The translations under genes were made by a program, and so were the position numbers. Source: Bacteroidales bacterium (GTDB lineage Bacteria; Bacteroidota; Bacteroidia; Bacteroidales; UBA932). From it: 64,000 nt of DNA. Below are positions 11,022 to 21,172 of this stretch, piece by piece. A model generated the notes under the pieces. That model made no database searches. It saw nothing but the letters and a program-made list of their open reading frames with translations, and was not told the DNA's origin. The stretch covers positions 1 through 64,000 of the forward strand of contig JALCSU010000006.1 in assembly GCA_022653735.1 (NCBI GenBank), in the 5' to 3' direction. Each line of letters starts with the position of its first letter. Within the stretch, counting starts at the first letter, position 1.

Positions 11022-12117
11022 AGTAACACTACGCCAGCGGCTGCTGCCAAGCGGCAAGATTACGCTCTACTTCGACTTCTACCCGCCCCTGAGAGACCCG
11101 CACTCACGCAAGTACGTCCGGCACGAATACCTGGGCATATACCTCGTAAACAAGCCCCGTTTCCAGAGCGACAAGGATGCCAACAAAGAAAAGATAGCCC
11201 AGGCCGAAGCCATCCGGTCAGAGCGCGAACTGGCCATCATCCGCGGCCAGTACGACTTCCTGGACAAGACCAAGCTGAAGATGGACTTCCTCGCCTACTT
11301 CAAAACCAAGCTGGACACGAAAGATCAGAAATGGATTCGCGTCTACGACCACTTCAGCAACTACTGCGGAGGCGTATGCAAGATGGGCGACATCACCGTC
11401 CCCTTCTGCGAAGGCTTCCGTGAATACCTGCTGAATGCCAAGCAGCTCAAGCACCCCGACAAACAGCTCGCCCAGAACTCCGCAGCCGGATACTGGTCCA
11501 CCTTCCGCGGCTTCCTCAAAATCGCTTATCAGGAGAAACTGCTGCAGGAGAACGTCAACGACTACCTGGAGACCATCGATGCCGTAGATGGCCGCCGGGA
11601 GTTCCTCACGCTGGAAGAAGTGCGCCAACTGGCCGCCACGCCCTGCGACACGCCCGATCTCAAGAACGCCTCCCTGTTCAGCTGTCTCACCGGTTTACGT
11701 ATCAGCGACATCCTCGCCCTCAATTGGAGCAACATCGTAAAAGCGACCGACGGAGGCTGGTGTATCCGCATCAAGACCGAGAAGACCGACACCGAGGCCA
11801 CCCTTCCACTCTCCCAGGAAGCCTACGAACTCTGCGGCACGCCCGGCACCGGACTCGTTTTCAAGAACCTCAAGCGGCACTACACCCAGAAGCCGCTCCA
11901 GGACTGGCTCAAAGATGCCGGCATCACCAAGCACATCACCTTCCACTGCTTCCGCCACACCTTCGCCACCCTCCAGGTCAACGAAGGCACCGACATATAC
12001 ACCGTCTCCCACCTGCTCACCCACGCCAATGTCGGAACGACGCAGATTTACGCCGACATCGTGGACAAGAGCAAGAGAGACGCAGTAGAACGCATTAAGA
12101 TAAAGGAGGACAAATGA
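11008..12117 (+). CDS. Tyrosine recombinase/integrase
   Basis: SCLTGLRISDILALNW, HITFHCFRHTFATLQ and LLTHANVGTTQIYADI catalytic motifs. Confidence 0.95.
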   Translation: MGTTKVTLRQRLLPSGKITLYFDFYPPLRDPHSRKYVRHEYLGIYLVNKPRFQSDKDANKEKIAQAEAIRSERELAIIRGQYDFLDKTKLKMDFLAYFKTKLDTKDQKWIRVYDHFSNYCGGVCKMGDITVPFCEGFREYLLNAKQLKHPDKQLAQNSAAGYWSTFRGFLKIAYQEKLLQENVNDYLETIDAVDGRREFLTLEEVRQLAATPCDTPDLKNASLFSCLTGLRISDILALNWSNIVKATDGGWCIRIKTEKTDTEATLPLSQEAYELCGTPGTGLVFKNLKRHYTQKPLQDWLKDAGITKHITFHCFRHTFATLQVNEGTDIYTVSHLLTHANVGTTQIYADIVDKSKRDAVERIKIKEDK

Positions 12118-13691
12118 TAAAGTTTAATCTTCTCAATTCGATAATAGGCGGCCAGTATCGCCTTATCGTGATGCCAGAGATTCCGCATTACAAGAGAATT
12201 GCCCCTATACTTGACAAGCGCCCAGACAATCTGGAGAATATTATTACGAATCTCAAAGCCATATCCGGCATCACAGATCCAGAGTGGTTCTCATATGAAA
12301 AGGGAGCAGACATCAATGCGCTGCTGGACGGTGCCGCGAAGAAATATACGCCGATAGTGGACGACCCGTATCTCATAAAGATGCCGGACATATCCATTGA
12401 AGACAAGCATTACAGTCGCTTCTACAAGGCGATGGTAGACCTTGAATGCCTGCGGATACGGCATCAGTTGCTGGATTACAGCCACGACGTAAAAGACGAC
12501 TACCAGACGCGTAAGGAGGTTAAGTCCACTCTTTCAGAACTCTCCAGAAAGACCAACGAAGCGGCGTGGGAAGCCATCCTTATCGGTGACGAGATGTTCC
12601 CCAGGAAAGACGTTCCGCTGGATATTAGGATGAATTCCGCAAAGGAACCGATGGCGATATACGATTACCTCACATTCAGTCTCGTCAACCTGTATTACGA
12701 ACTGGTGCTGCTATTTAAGCCCATTCTGAAAGAATCAGATTACATACAGCCTTTCGAGTTCGAGTTTGACCGCGGCATTGATGGTTTCCTGCCTTATGAC
12801 CTTCCCGGTGAATTCAATCTCACGGAACTTATTCACAAAGCGCAGCGTTGTATCGTGGATGATAAACCGGGCGATGCATCCAAAGTGCTCGCGGAACTGA
12901 AAGACCATGCGGAAGAAGTTGAATCACGCCCCGCCCTGTTGAAAGTTGCGGCAGCGTTGGAGAACTTCATCTTTATCTCTTCCACTGGTACGCATGTGAC
13001 GGATGTGAAACAACTCATTGAGAAGACGGTCGTCTCCCCTGTCGTGAAGGCTCAGCGCGAAGCGTTCAGAGCCGAATATGAGAAAGAAGATACCGCCCTG
13101 GAACGCTCCAACGTAATTGAAGAACTACTCAGTGATTACGATTTAAATAATTGCTTTAAGTGCGAGCAATCAATTAAATATCATTTAGCAACATTCCTGA
13201 ACAAACAGAACGAACTATATCTCCAAGACCCCGCTGCGGTATACGTTACCAGACGAAAGTCCGGTCAGAAGCCTGGCTCCCCTAAGCCGCTTCCGGTCAG
13301 CACGGCGATGCCGGTCAAAGACAAGATTGCTTGCGTTCACAAACGTATTGCTTTCCTTGATGGAATAGACCCCGACACACAAGATCGTGTTATGCCGAAA
13401 ACGGACTTCGAACTGCTCAAGACATATCTTGAAGACCTTGTGAAAAGTAACCAGTGTCCTGTAATCACACACCGCGTACCAAGAATACCCAAGGGTGTCA
13501 CCTGGGTTCGCTATACGGTGTATCTTATACATCAGGACATATTTCACGACAACATCCAAGATGAATGGATAGATTTCCTATATCGGGGACTGGTCAACGA
13601 CAAAGACCCTGAATGGGATGTGTTGAAAAAGCGATTTAGTATCCCCCCAAGCGGATACAACCAATACGTTAAGCGTATTACGGGAGAGTAA
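12114..13691 (+). CDS. Hypothetical protein, 525 aa
   Basis: Long ORF overlapping the integrase stop. Confidence 0.7.
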   Translation: MIKFNLLNSIIGGQYRLIVMPEIPHYKRIAPILDKRPDNLENIITNLKAISGITDPEWFSYEKGADINALLDGAAKKYTPIVDDPYLIKMPDISIEDKHYSRFYKAMVDLECLRIRHQLLDYSHDVKDDYQTRKEVKSTLSELSRKTNEAAWEAILIGDEMFPRKDVPLDIRMNSAKEPMAIYDYLTFSLVNLYYELVLLFKPILKESDYIQPFEFEFDRGIDGFLPYDLPGEFNLTELIHKAQRCIVDDKPGDASKVLAELKDHAEEVESRPALLKVAAALENFIFISSTGTHVTDVKQLIEKTVVSPVVKAQREAFRAEYEKEDTALERSNVIEELLSDYDLNNCFKCEQSIKYHLATFLNKQNELYLQDPAAVYVTRRKSGQKPGSPKPLPVSTAMPVKDKIACVHKRIAFLDGIDPDTQDRVMPKTDFELLKTYLEDLVKSNQCPVITHRVPRIPKGVTWVRYTVYLIHQDIFHDNIQDEWIDFLYRGLVNDKDPEWDVLKKRFSIPPSGYNQYVKRITGE

Positions 13692-13712
13692 TATCTGCCG
13701 ATGTCGAACCGA

Positions 13713-13747
13713 GGACGGTGAAAAGGAGTAAAAACCTCTCACCGTCC
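13713..13747. terminator. Terminator-like hairpin
   Basis: GGACGGTGA...TCACCGTCC stem downstream of 13691. Confidence 0.5.
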
Positions 13748-13940
13748 TTCTCTTTTGCTCATTTTCTCGTGCTGATTATCAGCGACTTATCGCAGTAGAA
13801 GACAGAGAATAGGGTGAACCCCGTTCACTTCTGGAGCACCGCCCTTTCACCTATTTCCTTCGCGGCTGTCATTTGAATTCACAAGTGGCGGCTCACGGTT
13901 CAGCGGCGCGTTCCGGAGTCTATGCAGCCGCTGATAATTT

Positions 13941-14306
13941 ATGTTACAAAACACTTTTACTCTTGAGCAGATGCCCCAGATCGTGGCATCTCTCGAACAG
14001 AAGGTTGACCGGCTTGTCAACCTGGTCCTTGAACTCAAGGACGCCAAGGGGAATACCCCCGACGAGTGGATGGACGTTGAAGGCCTGATGGCCTACCATC
14101 CCGACAAACCCGCTCGCAAGACCATCTACGACTGGGTCACGCTCAGGCGCGTACCTTACCACAAAGATGGCAAGCGGCTCCGTTTCCTCCGTTCCGAGAT
14201 TGACGCCTGGCTTGCCGGCGGCTATCACAAGACCGAGGACGAGATGCAGGAGGCGGCCGTGGATTACGTCAACTCTAAACGTGGAGGGCTGCGCTATGAT
14301 CAGTAG
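13941..14306 (+). CDS. Helix-turn-helix (excisionase/HTH_17-like) protein
   Basis: WMDVEGLMAYHPDKPARKTIYDWVTLRRVPYHKDGKRLRFLRSEIDAWL. Confidence 0.75.
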   Translation: MLQNTFTLEQMPQIVASLEQKVDRLVNLVLELKDAKGNTPDEWMDVEGLMAYHPDKPARKTIYDWVTLRRVPYHKDGKRLRFLRSEIDAWLAGGYHKTEDEMQEAAVDYVNSKRGGLRYDQ

Positions 14307-15213
14307 AGAAGCCATCCTCGCCAAGACGCACTACGGCACGGGAATCTATTCCCACATTCTGCGTCAGTTCTACCCCGGCGAGACCGTGATGAAAATCTCC
14401 GGTCGCGACTGCGGCATCTGCAGGAATCCATTTGCCGATGGCAGCGAGACCCTCCACGTCTGGACGGAAAAGATTCACCCGGAAGAGAAACTCTCCGACG
14501 AAATCGCCCGTCACAAAGACCAGTTCGACGCTATCCCCGAAGGCGACTGCTTCGACTTCGCCAAGCTGTACTGGAGGAAAGACGGACAGGATCTGCTCAT
14601 CGCCATCAACGAAGACCTGTTCCTCCATCTTGAGGAGGGCTACAGCCCCTACGACCGCAACGCGGTCCCGGTGAAGCCGCTCCCCTCCTTCTCCTTCTTC
14701 AAGGCTCCGGTCACGAACAAGACTCCTCACAAGTCCATCACGCTGCTGGATGTCTGTAACTACATCACCGGTCACTACGCTCAGGCCGAGACCGAGAAAC
14801 TCCGCTCCATCGAAGACAAGGACGCCAGACGCAAGTACAAGGCTGCCCACTTCGCATACTGCACGTTCTCCGGTGTGTTCTCCGAGCGGTCCAACGACAA
14901 CCTGGTGGAGCATAGCGGCTACCTCTGCCTCGACTTCGACCACGTTCAGGACATAGACGCTCTAAAGCGGACGCTCCTGGACGACCCGTACTTCGAGACC
15001 GAGTTGATGTTCCGCTCTCCCAGCGGTGACGGGCTCAAGTGGATTGTCAAAATCAACGTAGCGTTGATGCCGCACTCCGACTACTTTCGTTCCGTCTCCA
15101 ACTACCTGGTTCAAACCTACGGCATCGAGCCGGACAAATCGGGCAAGGACGTGTCCAGAGCGTGCTTTTTGCCCTTCGACCCGGAAGCGTATCTCAACCC
15201 TGAAATCTGTTAG
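14296..15213 (+). CDS. BT4734/VirE N-terminal-like primase-associated protein
   Basis: FSGVFSERSNDNLVEHSGYLCLDFDHV...ETELMFRSPSGDGLKWIVKI. Confidence 0.75.
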   Translation: MISREAILAKTHYGTGIYSHILRQFYPGETVMKISGRDCGICRNPFADGSETLHVWTEKIHPEEKLSDEIARHKDQFDAIPEGDCFDFAKLYWRKDGQDLLIAINEDLFLHLEEGYSPYDRNAVPVKPLPSFSFFKAPVTNKTPHKSITLLDVCNYITGHYAQAETEKLRSIEDKDARRKYKAAHFAYCTFSGVFSERSNDNLVEHSGYLCLDFDHVQDIDALKRTLLDDPYFETELMFRSPSGDGLKWIVKINVALMPHSDYFRSVSNYLVQTYGIEPDKSGKDVSRACFLPFDPEAYLNPEIC

Positions 15214-15215
15214 CG

Positions 15216-17030
15216 ATGGAAAAAATCCCATTTGATCCCCACGCATGGGCGAATAAAGTAACCCCTGCGACCGAACGTAAAACTTCATCCTCTGTCGTCA
15301 ATACCGGCGACAGGGCCGATGATGTTGAAATCGTTCTTCAGCGAATTGAAGCGGGTCATATTGACATCACCACCGGCTACGACAACTGGCTGGACATCGG
15401 CTTTGCCTTTGCCGATGAATTCGGTGAAAACGGCCGTGACTACTTCTATCGCGTCAGCAGATTCCACCCGGAGTACAACGAGCGCATTACCGACGAGCAG
15501 TACGACAAGTGTCTCAGGGCGCACGGAACCGGTGTGACCCTCAACACGTTCTTCCACAAGGCCAAGGAAGCGGGCGTTTCCCTTCACACCCGCGAGCGCG
15601 TATGCGCAACTTCCGCAGAATGCGCGAAATCCGCAGACACATCTCCTGCGCATATTGCGGAAACTGCGGATTCTGCGCAAAAGCAGCCCGACGATGTCGA
15701 AGAGCCTCCGCTCCCCGTCTTCTCCCCTGCCGTCAGAGACCTTCTCCCCGCACCGCTCGATACGATCGCGGCCCAGTCCACTTCGGACGAAGACTGCGAT
15801 ATGCTCATCCTCGGTGCTCTTTGCGTTCTTTCATCCTGCCTTCCTCACATCTCCGGAGTTTACCACGGACGGAGAGTGTACCCCAACTTCTTCCTGTTCG
15901 TCACCGCCGGTGCGTCCGCAGGCAAAGGGCGTCTTACGCTCTGCCGGCACCTTGCGGAGCCCATCGACGATGCGCTGCACCAGAAGTGTGACGATGAAGA
16001 GAAGGAGTACAAGAAGAAGATGCAGGAATTCAAGTCCGCAAAGAACAAGTCCGGGCTTGAGATACCGGAAGAGCCGCCGATGTTGATGCACTACATCCCT
16101 GCCAACAGCAGCGCCACGGTGGTCTATCAGATCCTGAACGACAACGGTGGCAAAGGGATGATGTTCGAGAGCGAAGGCGACACCCTTGCCAACATTTTCG
16201 CTTCCGACTACGGCAAGTATTCCGACGGCTTCCGCAAGGCGTTTCACCACGAAAACATCTCGTTCGCCAGACGCAAGGACCGCGAGCGCGTGTTCATCAA
16301 GGAGCCCAAGTTGTCCGCCCTGCTTACCGGCACTCCGAACCAGATTCTCAATCTCATAACGGATGCCGAGAACGGCCTGTTCAGCCGCTTCGCGTTTTAC
16401 TGCCTGCAGACGGAACTCGTCTGGCTCAGTCCGTTCGCCTACAAGGAGGAGGTTACCCAGGACGATTTCTTTTTGGAACTCGGGGCCGGAGTTAAAGACC
16501 TGTACGACATCCTCAAAGCCGGGAAGGACCTCCGTTTCTCTCTGACCGAGGAGCAGGAACAGGACTTTGACAGCCGCTTTTCCGACTCGCAGATGGCGCT
16601 TTACAACCAGTACGGTGACGCTATCGTCGCCTCCATCAGGCGTCTAGGTCTCATTACTTACCGTATAGCTATGATTCTGTCCGCCTTGAGGCTGACAGAG
16701 GATGGTGACTTCGAGAGCGACATCGTATGCCTGGAACAAGATTATCAGACGGCTGCCGCCATCTGCGAGGTGCTTGTGGCTCACATGGCGCGGGTATACA
16801 AAATGCTGCCGGAGACTCCGGTCGCCATCAAGTCCAAGCGCAGCGACAAGCCGAAGGTTTACCAGCGCTTCTACGATGCCCTTCCGGGCACCTTCGACCG
16901 GAAGACATACTCTGATGTGGCCGTGGCCGTGGGCCTCAACCCGCGCTCGATTGACCGCACCATCGGACAGTGGTGCGACGAAGGGCGTCTGGAGAGAACC
17001 GCGCACGGCCAATATGCCAAGGTTAAGTAG
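15216..17030 (+). CDS. PriCT-2 plus DUF3987 primase/helicase-like protein
   Basis: N-terminal YDNWLDIGFAFADEFGENGRDYFYRVSRFHPEYNE (PriCT-2-like) and C-terminal DUF3987-like ATPase region. Confidence 0.75.
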   Translation: MEKIPFDPHAWANKVTPATERKTSSSVVNTGDRADDVEIVLQRIEAGHIDITTGYDNWLDIGFAFADEFGENGRDYFYRVSRFHPEYNERITDEQYDKCLRAHGTGVTLNTFFHKAKEAGVSLHTRERVCATSAECAKSADTSPAHIAETADSAQKQPDDVEEPPLPVFSPAVRDLLPAPLDTIAAQSTSDEDCDMLILGALCVLSSCLPHISGVYHGRRVYPNFFLFVTAGASAGKGRLTLCRHLAEPIDDALHQKCDDEEKEYKKKMQEFKSAKNKSGLEIPEEPPMLMHYIPANSSATVVYQILNDNGGKGMMFESEGDTLANIFASDYGKYSDGFRKAFHHENISFARRKDRERVFIKEPKLSALLTGTPNQILNLITDAENGLFSRFAFYCLQTELVWLSPFAYKEEVTQDDFFLELGAGVKDLYDILKAGKDLRFSLTEEQEQDFDSRFSDSQMALYNQYGDAIVASIRRLGLITYRIAMILSALRLTEDGDFESDIVCLEQDYQTAAAICEVLVAHMARVYKMLPETPVAIKSKRSDKPKVYQRFYDALPGTFDRKTYSDVAVAVGLNPRSIDRTIGQWCDEGRLERTAHGQYAKVK

Positions 17031-17058
17031 TCCCCGCAAGGGGGCTACTCAGCCTTTT
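17027..17058 (+). terminator. Intrinsic terminator after DUF3987 gene
   Basis: GTAGTCCCC-gcaa-GGGGGCTAC then CTTTTTT. Confidence 0.7.
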
Positions 17059-17165
17059 TTCATTTGATTGAAATTCCGTAAGTTACAGATTAAGCGAGCA
17101 ATAAACAGATAAAAACTACCGGCAAACCGATATTTTTTGTAACTTTGTAGAAATATGAATTGCTT

Positions 17166-18077
17166 ATGAAGTTGTTCGAAGACATGACTCAAGCTCGGCC
17201 ATTCATCAAATGGGTTGGAGGGAAGACACAGTTGCTGGATGAGGTTCGCAAATCGCTCCCTCGCGATTTCGCATCCCGTCAGCAAGTTACTTATGTGGAG
17301 CCGTTTGTTGGTGGTGGCGCCGTTATGTTCTGGATTCTTCAGGCATATCCCAACATTGAGAGAGCTGTCATCAACGACATCAACCAGGAACTTATCTGCA
17401 CCTATCGTGTAATCAAGGAGAACGTGGAGGAACTGATAGCAGAACTCGCTCATATCCAAGAAGAGTATATTCCCCTGGGCGCAGAAGACCGCAAGGCTTT
17501 TTTCATTGAGAAGAGAGCCCGTTTCAACACGAAGCAGACCACTCCGGTAGAAACGGCCGCACTCTTCATCTTCCTCAATAGGACGTGCTTTAATGGCCTG
17601 TACAGGGTCAATTCCAAAGGCGAATTCAATGTTCCTCACGGCAAGTATGCTAATCCCCGTATTTGCGATGCTGATAATCTCCGTGCATGTTCCAGTGTCC
17701 TTCAGAGGGTAGAAATCCTCTGCGGTGATTTCGCGGAAACTGGACGCTTCGCCGGCCCTAATACCCTGTTCTATTTTGACCCGCCGTATAAGCCCATCAC
17801 CGAAACTTCATCCTTCACGTCATATGCAAAGGAAGGCTTCGACGATAGCGAGCAACTCCGACTCCGCGACTTCTGTGACCAGATTAGCAAGGAAAAAGCC
17901 CTCTTTGTAGCCAGTAACTCTGATCCGAAGGACGTGAATCCTACAGAGAATTTCTTCGACACCATATACCAACACTTTGTCATCAAAAGAGTATCCGCCG
18001 CCAGAATGATTAATTCCGATGCTTCTGGCCGCGGCGCCATCTCTGAACTGATGATTTCTAACGTAGTTAACGCGTAA
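17166..18077 (+). CDS. dpnM: D12-class DNA adenine methyltransferase (M.DpnII/Dam-like, GATC)
   Basis: PFIKWVGGKTQLLDEV, TLFYFDPPYKPI. Confidence 0.93.
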   Translation: MKLFEDMTQARPFIKWVGGKTQLLDEVRKSLPRDFASRQQVTYVEPFVGGGAVMFWILQAYPNIERAVINDINQELICTYRVIKENVEELIAELAHIQEEYIPLGAEDRKAFFIEKRARFNTKQTTPVETAALFIFLNRTCFNGLYRVNSKGEFNVPHGKYANPRICDADNLRACSSVLQRVEILCGDFAETGRFAGPNTLFYFDPPYKPITETSSFTSYAKEGFDDSEQLRLRDFCDQISKEKALFVASNSDPKDVNPTENFFDTIYQHFVIKRVSAARMINSDASGRGAISELMISNVVNA

Positions 18078-18079
18078 GT

Positions 18080-18937
18080 ATGAGAGATTTTATGACTTGG
18101 TTGGCGGGCTTCCGCTCCGCCATAGCTGGCTATAAGTATTACACCGACTTTGAGAAGATTTACAAGAATGTAGACGCTATCAAGGTTGAGCTCAACATCA
18201 TGAATTCCCTAATAGGATGTCAGGATATTGAAAAGGGATTCGTGGCGCTGTACCGGCGTTATCCGGAAATCCTCAAGTGTATTCCTATCCTGCTTGCCAA
18301 GCGTGAATCTGACATCCTTACCGTGGACTTTGACGGCGAGCACGTCTGGAATTTCAAGAAGGCCAACTACCACATTGAGGAATACACTGTTTTTATGCGT
18401 GAGACCGGCCTGTTCGACCTCATGCAGCAGAAGCACATCCACAATCTGGTGGACTACGTTACCGGCGTAGAGACCGGCTTGGACTCCAATGCCCGTAAGA
18501 ATCGCGGTGGTCACGTGATGGAAGACCTGGTGGAAGGTTATCTTATCAAGGCCGGTCTGGAGAAGGATAAGACTTACTTCAAGGAGATGTACATCCACGA
18601 AATTGAGCAGAAATGGGGCATTGACCTGTCCTGCATCTCCAACGAGGGCGGCACAGAGAAACGCTTCGATTTCGTCATCAAGCGCCCCAATATGATTTAT
18701 GGCATCGAGACCAATTTCTACGCCAGCGGTGGCTCCAAACTTAATGAGACTGCCCGCAGTTACAAGACCATCGCCCTGGAGACCAAGAATCATCCCAAAT
18801 TCAAGTTCGTCTGGATTACTGATGGCCAGGGCTGGGGCTCTGCTCGTAATAACCTAAAGGAGACCTTCGACGTTTTGGAGAATCTCTACAATATCATGGA
18901 CCTCGATGAAGGTGTGATCGCATCGAAACTGATATAA
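18080..18937 (+). CDS. dpnB: DpnII-family type II restriction endonuclease
   Basis: NRGGHVMEDLVEGYL...EKRFDFVIKRPNMIYGIETNFYASGGSKLNETARSYK; sits between the two methyltransferases. Confidence 0.93.
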   Translation: MRDFMTWLAGFRSAIAGYKYYTDFEKIYKNVDAIKVELNIMNSLIGCQDIEKGFVALYRRYPEILKCIPILLAKRESDILTVDFDGEHVWNFKKANYHIEEYTVFMRETGLFDLMQQKHIHNLVDYVTGVETGLDSNARKNRGGHVMEDLVEGYLIKAGLEKDKTYFKEMYIHEIEQKWGIDLSCISNEGGTEKRFDFVIKRPNMIYGIETNFYASGGSKLNETARSYKTIALETKNHPKFKFVWITDGQGWGSARNNLKETFDVLENLYNIMDLDEGVIASKLI

Positions 18938-18942
18938 CCCAA

Positions 18943-19824
18943 ATGCCCACAGCCTACTACAAATCACAGGATAAAAACTTCACGCTCCTGCAGGGAGATT
19001 GTATCGAGCTTTTGAACTCCTTCGATTTCAAGTTCGATATGATTTTCGCAGATCCGCCATATCATCTGTCAAACGGTGGCATCAGCATACAGAGCGGCGT
19101 TCCCGTGTCTGTAAACAAAGGCAAGTGGGATAAGTCCCAAGGATTTGAGGAGGACTACAAGTTTGATAAAACATGGCTGGCAGCCTGCCGTGAGCATCTG
19201 AAATCAGATGGCACTATCTGGGTCAGCGGAACATATCACAACATTTTCTCCGTTGCTCGTTGCCTTACGGAGCTGGACTTCAAGATTCTCAATTGCATCA
19301 CGTGGGTAAAAACCAATCCTCCACCCAATCTGTCCTGCCGGTATTTCACATACTCAGCGGAGTACATCCTGTGGGCTCGAAAGGAGCAGAAAGTGGCTCA
19401 TTACTACAACTATGAGCTGATGAAGGAAATCAACGGTGGTACTCAGATGCGTGATGTCTGGACGTTGCCGGCTATTGCACCGTGGGAGAAATCATGCGGC
19501 AAGCACCCCACCCAGAAACCGTTGTGCGTCCTGTCGAGAATCATTCAGGCTTCTACGAAACCTGGTGCCTGGATACTTGATCCGTTCACAGGAAGCAGTA
19601 CTACCGGTATTGCGGCCAACCTTCTGGGACGCCGCTTCCTCGGCATTGACCAGGAAGAAAAATTCCTCGAGATGAGCAAAGCCCGTCGCGAGGAACTGAA
19701 CAGCATCAATCGTAGAGGAGAGATTCTGGAGAAATTAGAGAAGCAGGCCAAACTCTTCCAGGATAGCGACATCCGCGTCCTGTGTGAGCCGGAGGCGTAT
19801 TACGGTCCCGAACTTCCGTTCTAA
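18943..19824 (+). CDS. dpnA: DpnA-like site-specific DNA-methyltransferase
   Basis: MIFADPPYHLSNGG, KHPTQKPLCVLSRII, DPFTGSSTTGIAANLLGRRFLGID. Confidence 0.92.
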   Translation: MPTAYYKSQDKNFTLLQGDCIELLNSFDFKFDMIFADPPYHLSNGGISIQSGVPVSVNKGKWDKSQGFEEDYKFDKTWLAACREHLKSDGTIWVSGTYHNIFSVARCLTELDFKILNCITWVKTNPPPNLSCRYFTYSAEYILWARKEQKVAHYYNYELMKEINGGTQMRDVWTLPAIAPWEKSCGKHPTQKPLCVLSRIIQASTKPGAWILDPFTGSSTTGIAANLLGRRFLGIDQEEKFLEMSKARREELNSINRRGEILEKLEKQAKLFQDSDIRVLCEPEAYYGPELPF

Positions 19825-20384
19825 TATTCTCTGTGTCGAATCACCAAATTAAGGACATTCTTGAAGTCCCGTTGGCCCAAAATGCACTCTTTTGTCCACT
19901 GAAGCGCCAGTTTGAACTGGTGGGCGTCAGGTGTCTGTTTCTCACACAAACAGAATAGTTCAAGGATAATGGCAATTCCACCGATGGACATTGTCCCTGG
20001 AGTACTAACATTTGCAAACTTGGTCTCGATCTCTTTTAGGGTGCGAGGCTGATAAAGCTTACGCTCTTCCAGTGAGTCGAAAGGCTTGCAAGATTCATAG
20101 AACTCAAGATAATAGTCCAGTAAACGAACAACCGCATCTTTGTGGTGCTGTGCTTTTAGCAGTAAGTCTACTACCCATTCGTCGTGGGGAAGAAGGAATG
20201 GCTTCGCATCAGGTTTTGGCTGAAGAATCTTCACGCGGAAATCCAGATCGGGTCGTGCTCCTTTTTTCCCTTGAAAGATACCGATTGCTGTTCCATCAGA
20301 AGCCACAAAGGTGTGAATGGCAGGACCTTTAGGATCACGGTACTGCCACATCTCATTGTCAATGAAATACTTTGGATTATACAT
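19821..20384 (-). CDS. Hypothetical protein in XRE-controlled module
   Basis: ORF downstream of 20395..20925 on the same strand; start chosen at MYNPKYFID. Confidence 0.6.
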   Translation of the reverse strand: MYNPKYFIDNEMWQYRDPKGPAIHTFVASDGTAIGIFQGKKGARPDLDFRVKILQPKPDAKPFLLPHDEWVVDLLLKAQHHKDAVVRLLDYYLEFYESCKPFDSLEERKLYQPRTLKEIETKFANVSTPGTMSIGGIAIILELFCLCEKQTPDAHQFKLALQWTKECILGQRDFKNVLNLVIRHREY

Positions 20385-20394
20385 AGGCAAAATG

Positions 20395-20925
20395 CTAAAT
20401 GCTTCTAATACCATTGTAAAGCATATTGCGACCACTCCAATTCCAGTATGTTATATCCTGTTCAATAAAGAGCCACTTAATACACTTGCAAATCATGTCA
20501 ACAGGATAGCCACTCTGGAAGGTAAACGCATTATACTCCAAAGGATCAATCTCGTTGCAGTTAAAAATACGGTCTATGATAGCACGAAGACTTGAATATT
20601 GCGCAGGGTCTTCTGCCTTCTTCGCTGCAAGGTCATCTAAGATATTATCGTGAGAAGGCCTATTGCTATGGGATACACGGCCATTTTTGCTTACATGCTT
20701 AAATCTTTGATTTGAAACACGTACCTCAAAGTCGAAACCTTTATTAAGATTCGTGGGCCTCTTCAAATAAATCCGGTTGCCAGCATTATCTGTTTCTACG
20801 TTATATTCGAAATTGCTTGGTGCGCCAGCAGCACCGTTTGGCTCATTTAGAAACAGCTCTGTTAGAGTACGCCTATAATCCGCTCTGGAATTTTCGTTAA
20901 TAGTAACTGGGAGAATTGTTGCCAT
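20395..20925 (-). CDS. Hypothetical protein in XRE-controlled module
   Basis: ORF immediately downstream of the XRE gene. Confidence 0.65.
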   Translation of the reverse strand: MATILPVTINENSRADYRRTLTELFLNEPNGAAGAPSNFEYNVETDNAGNRIYLKRPTNLNKGFDFEVRVSNQRFKHVSKNGRVSHSNRPSHDNILDDLAAKKAEDPAQYSSLRAIIDRIFNCNEIDPLEYNAFTFQSGYPVDMICKCIKWLFIEQDITYWNWSGRNMLYNGIRSI

Positions 20926-20926
20926 A

Positions 20927-21136
20927 TCAGAATAAATCTTTGATGTCCAATTTCAATGCTTTAGCGATGCGCTCGATATTACAGAGGGTAATGTTCTTTT
21001 CTGCACGTTCTATCATACCGATATATGTTCGATGTACACCAGCCAAGTCAGCAAGCTGTTCTTGTGACAGATTACGTTCTTTTCTAAGCTCTTGAACTCT
21101 CTGTCCGAAAGCCTTGAGAATAGGTTCTTTTTCCAT
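20927..21136 (-). CDS. XRE-family regulator resembling RM controller (C) proteins
   Basis: FGQRVQELRKERNLSQEQLADLAGVHRTYIGMIERAEKNITLCNIERIAKAL; close homolog at 49031. Confidence 0.85.
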   Translation of the reverse strand: MEKEPILKAFGQRVQELRKERNLSQEQLADLAGVHRTYIGMIERAEKNITLCNIERIAKALKLDIKDLF

Positions 21137-21172
21137 TATGTAATTGCTTGATTTACTAATTACAAAGGTAGA

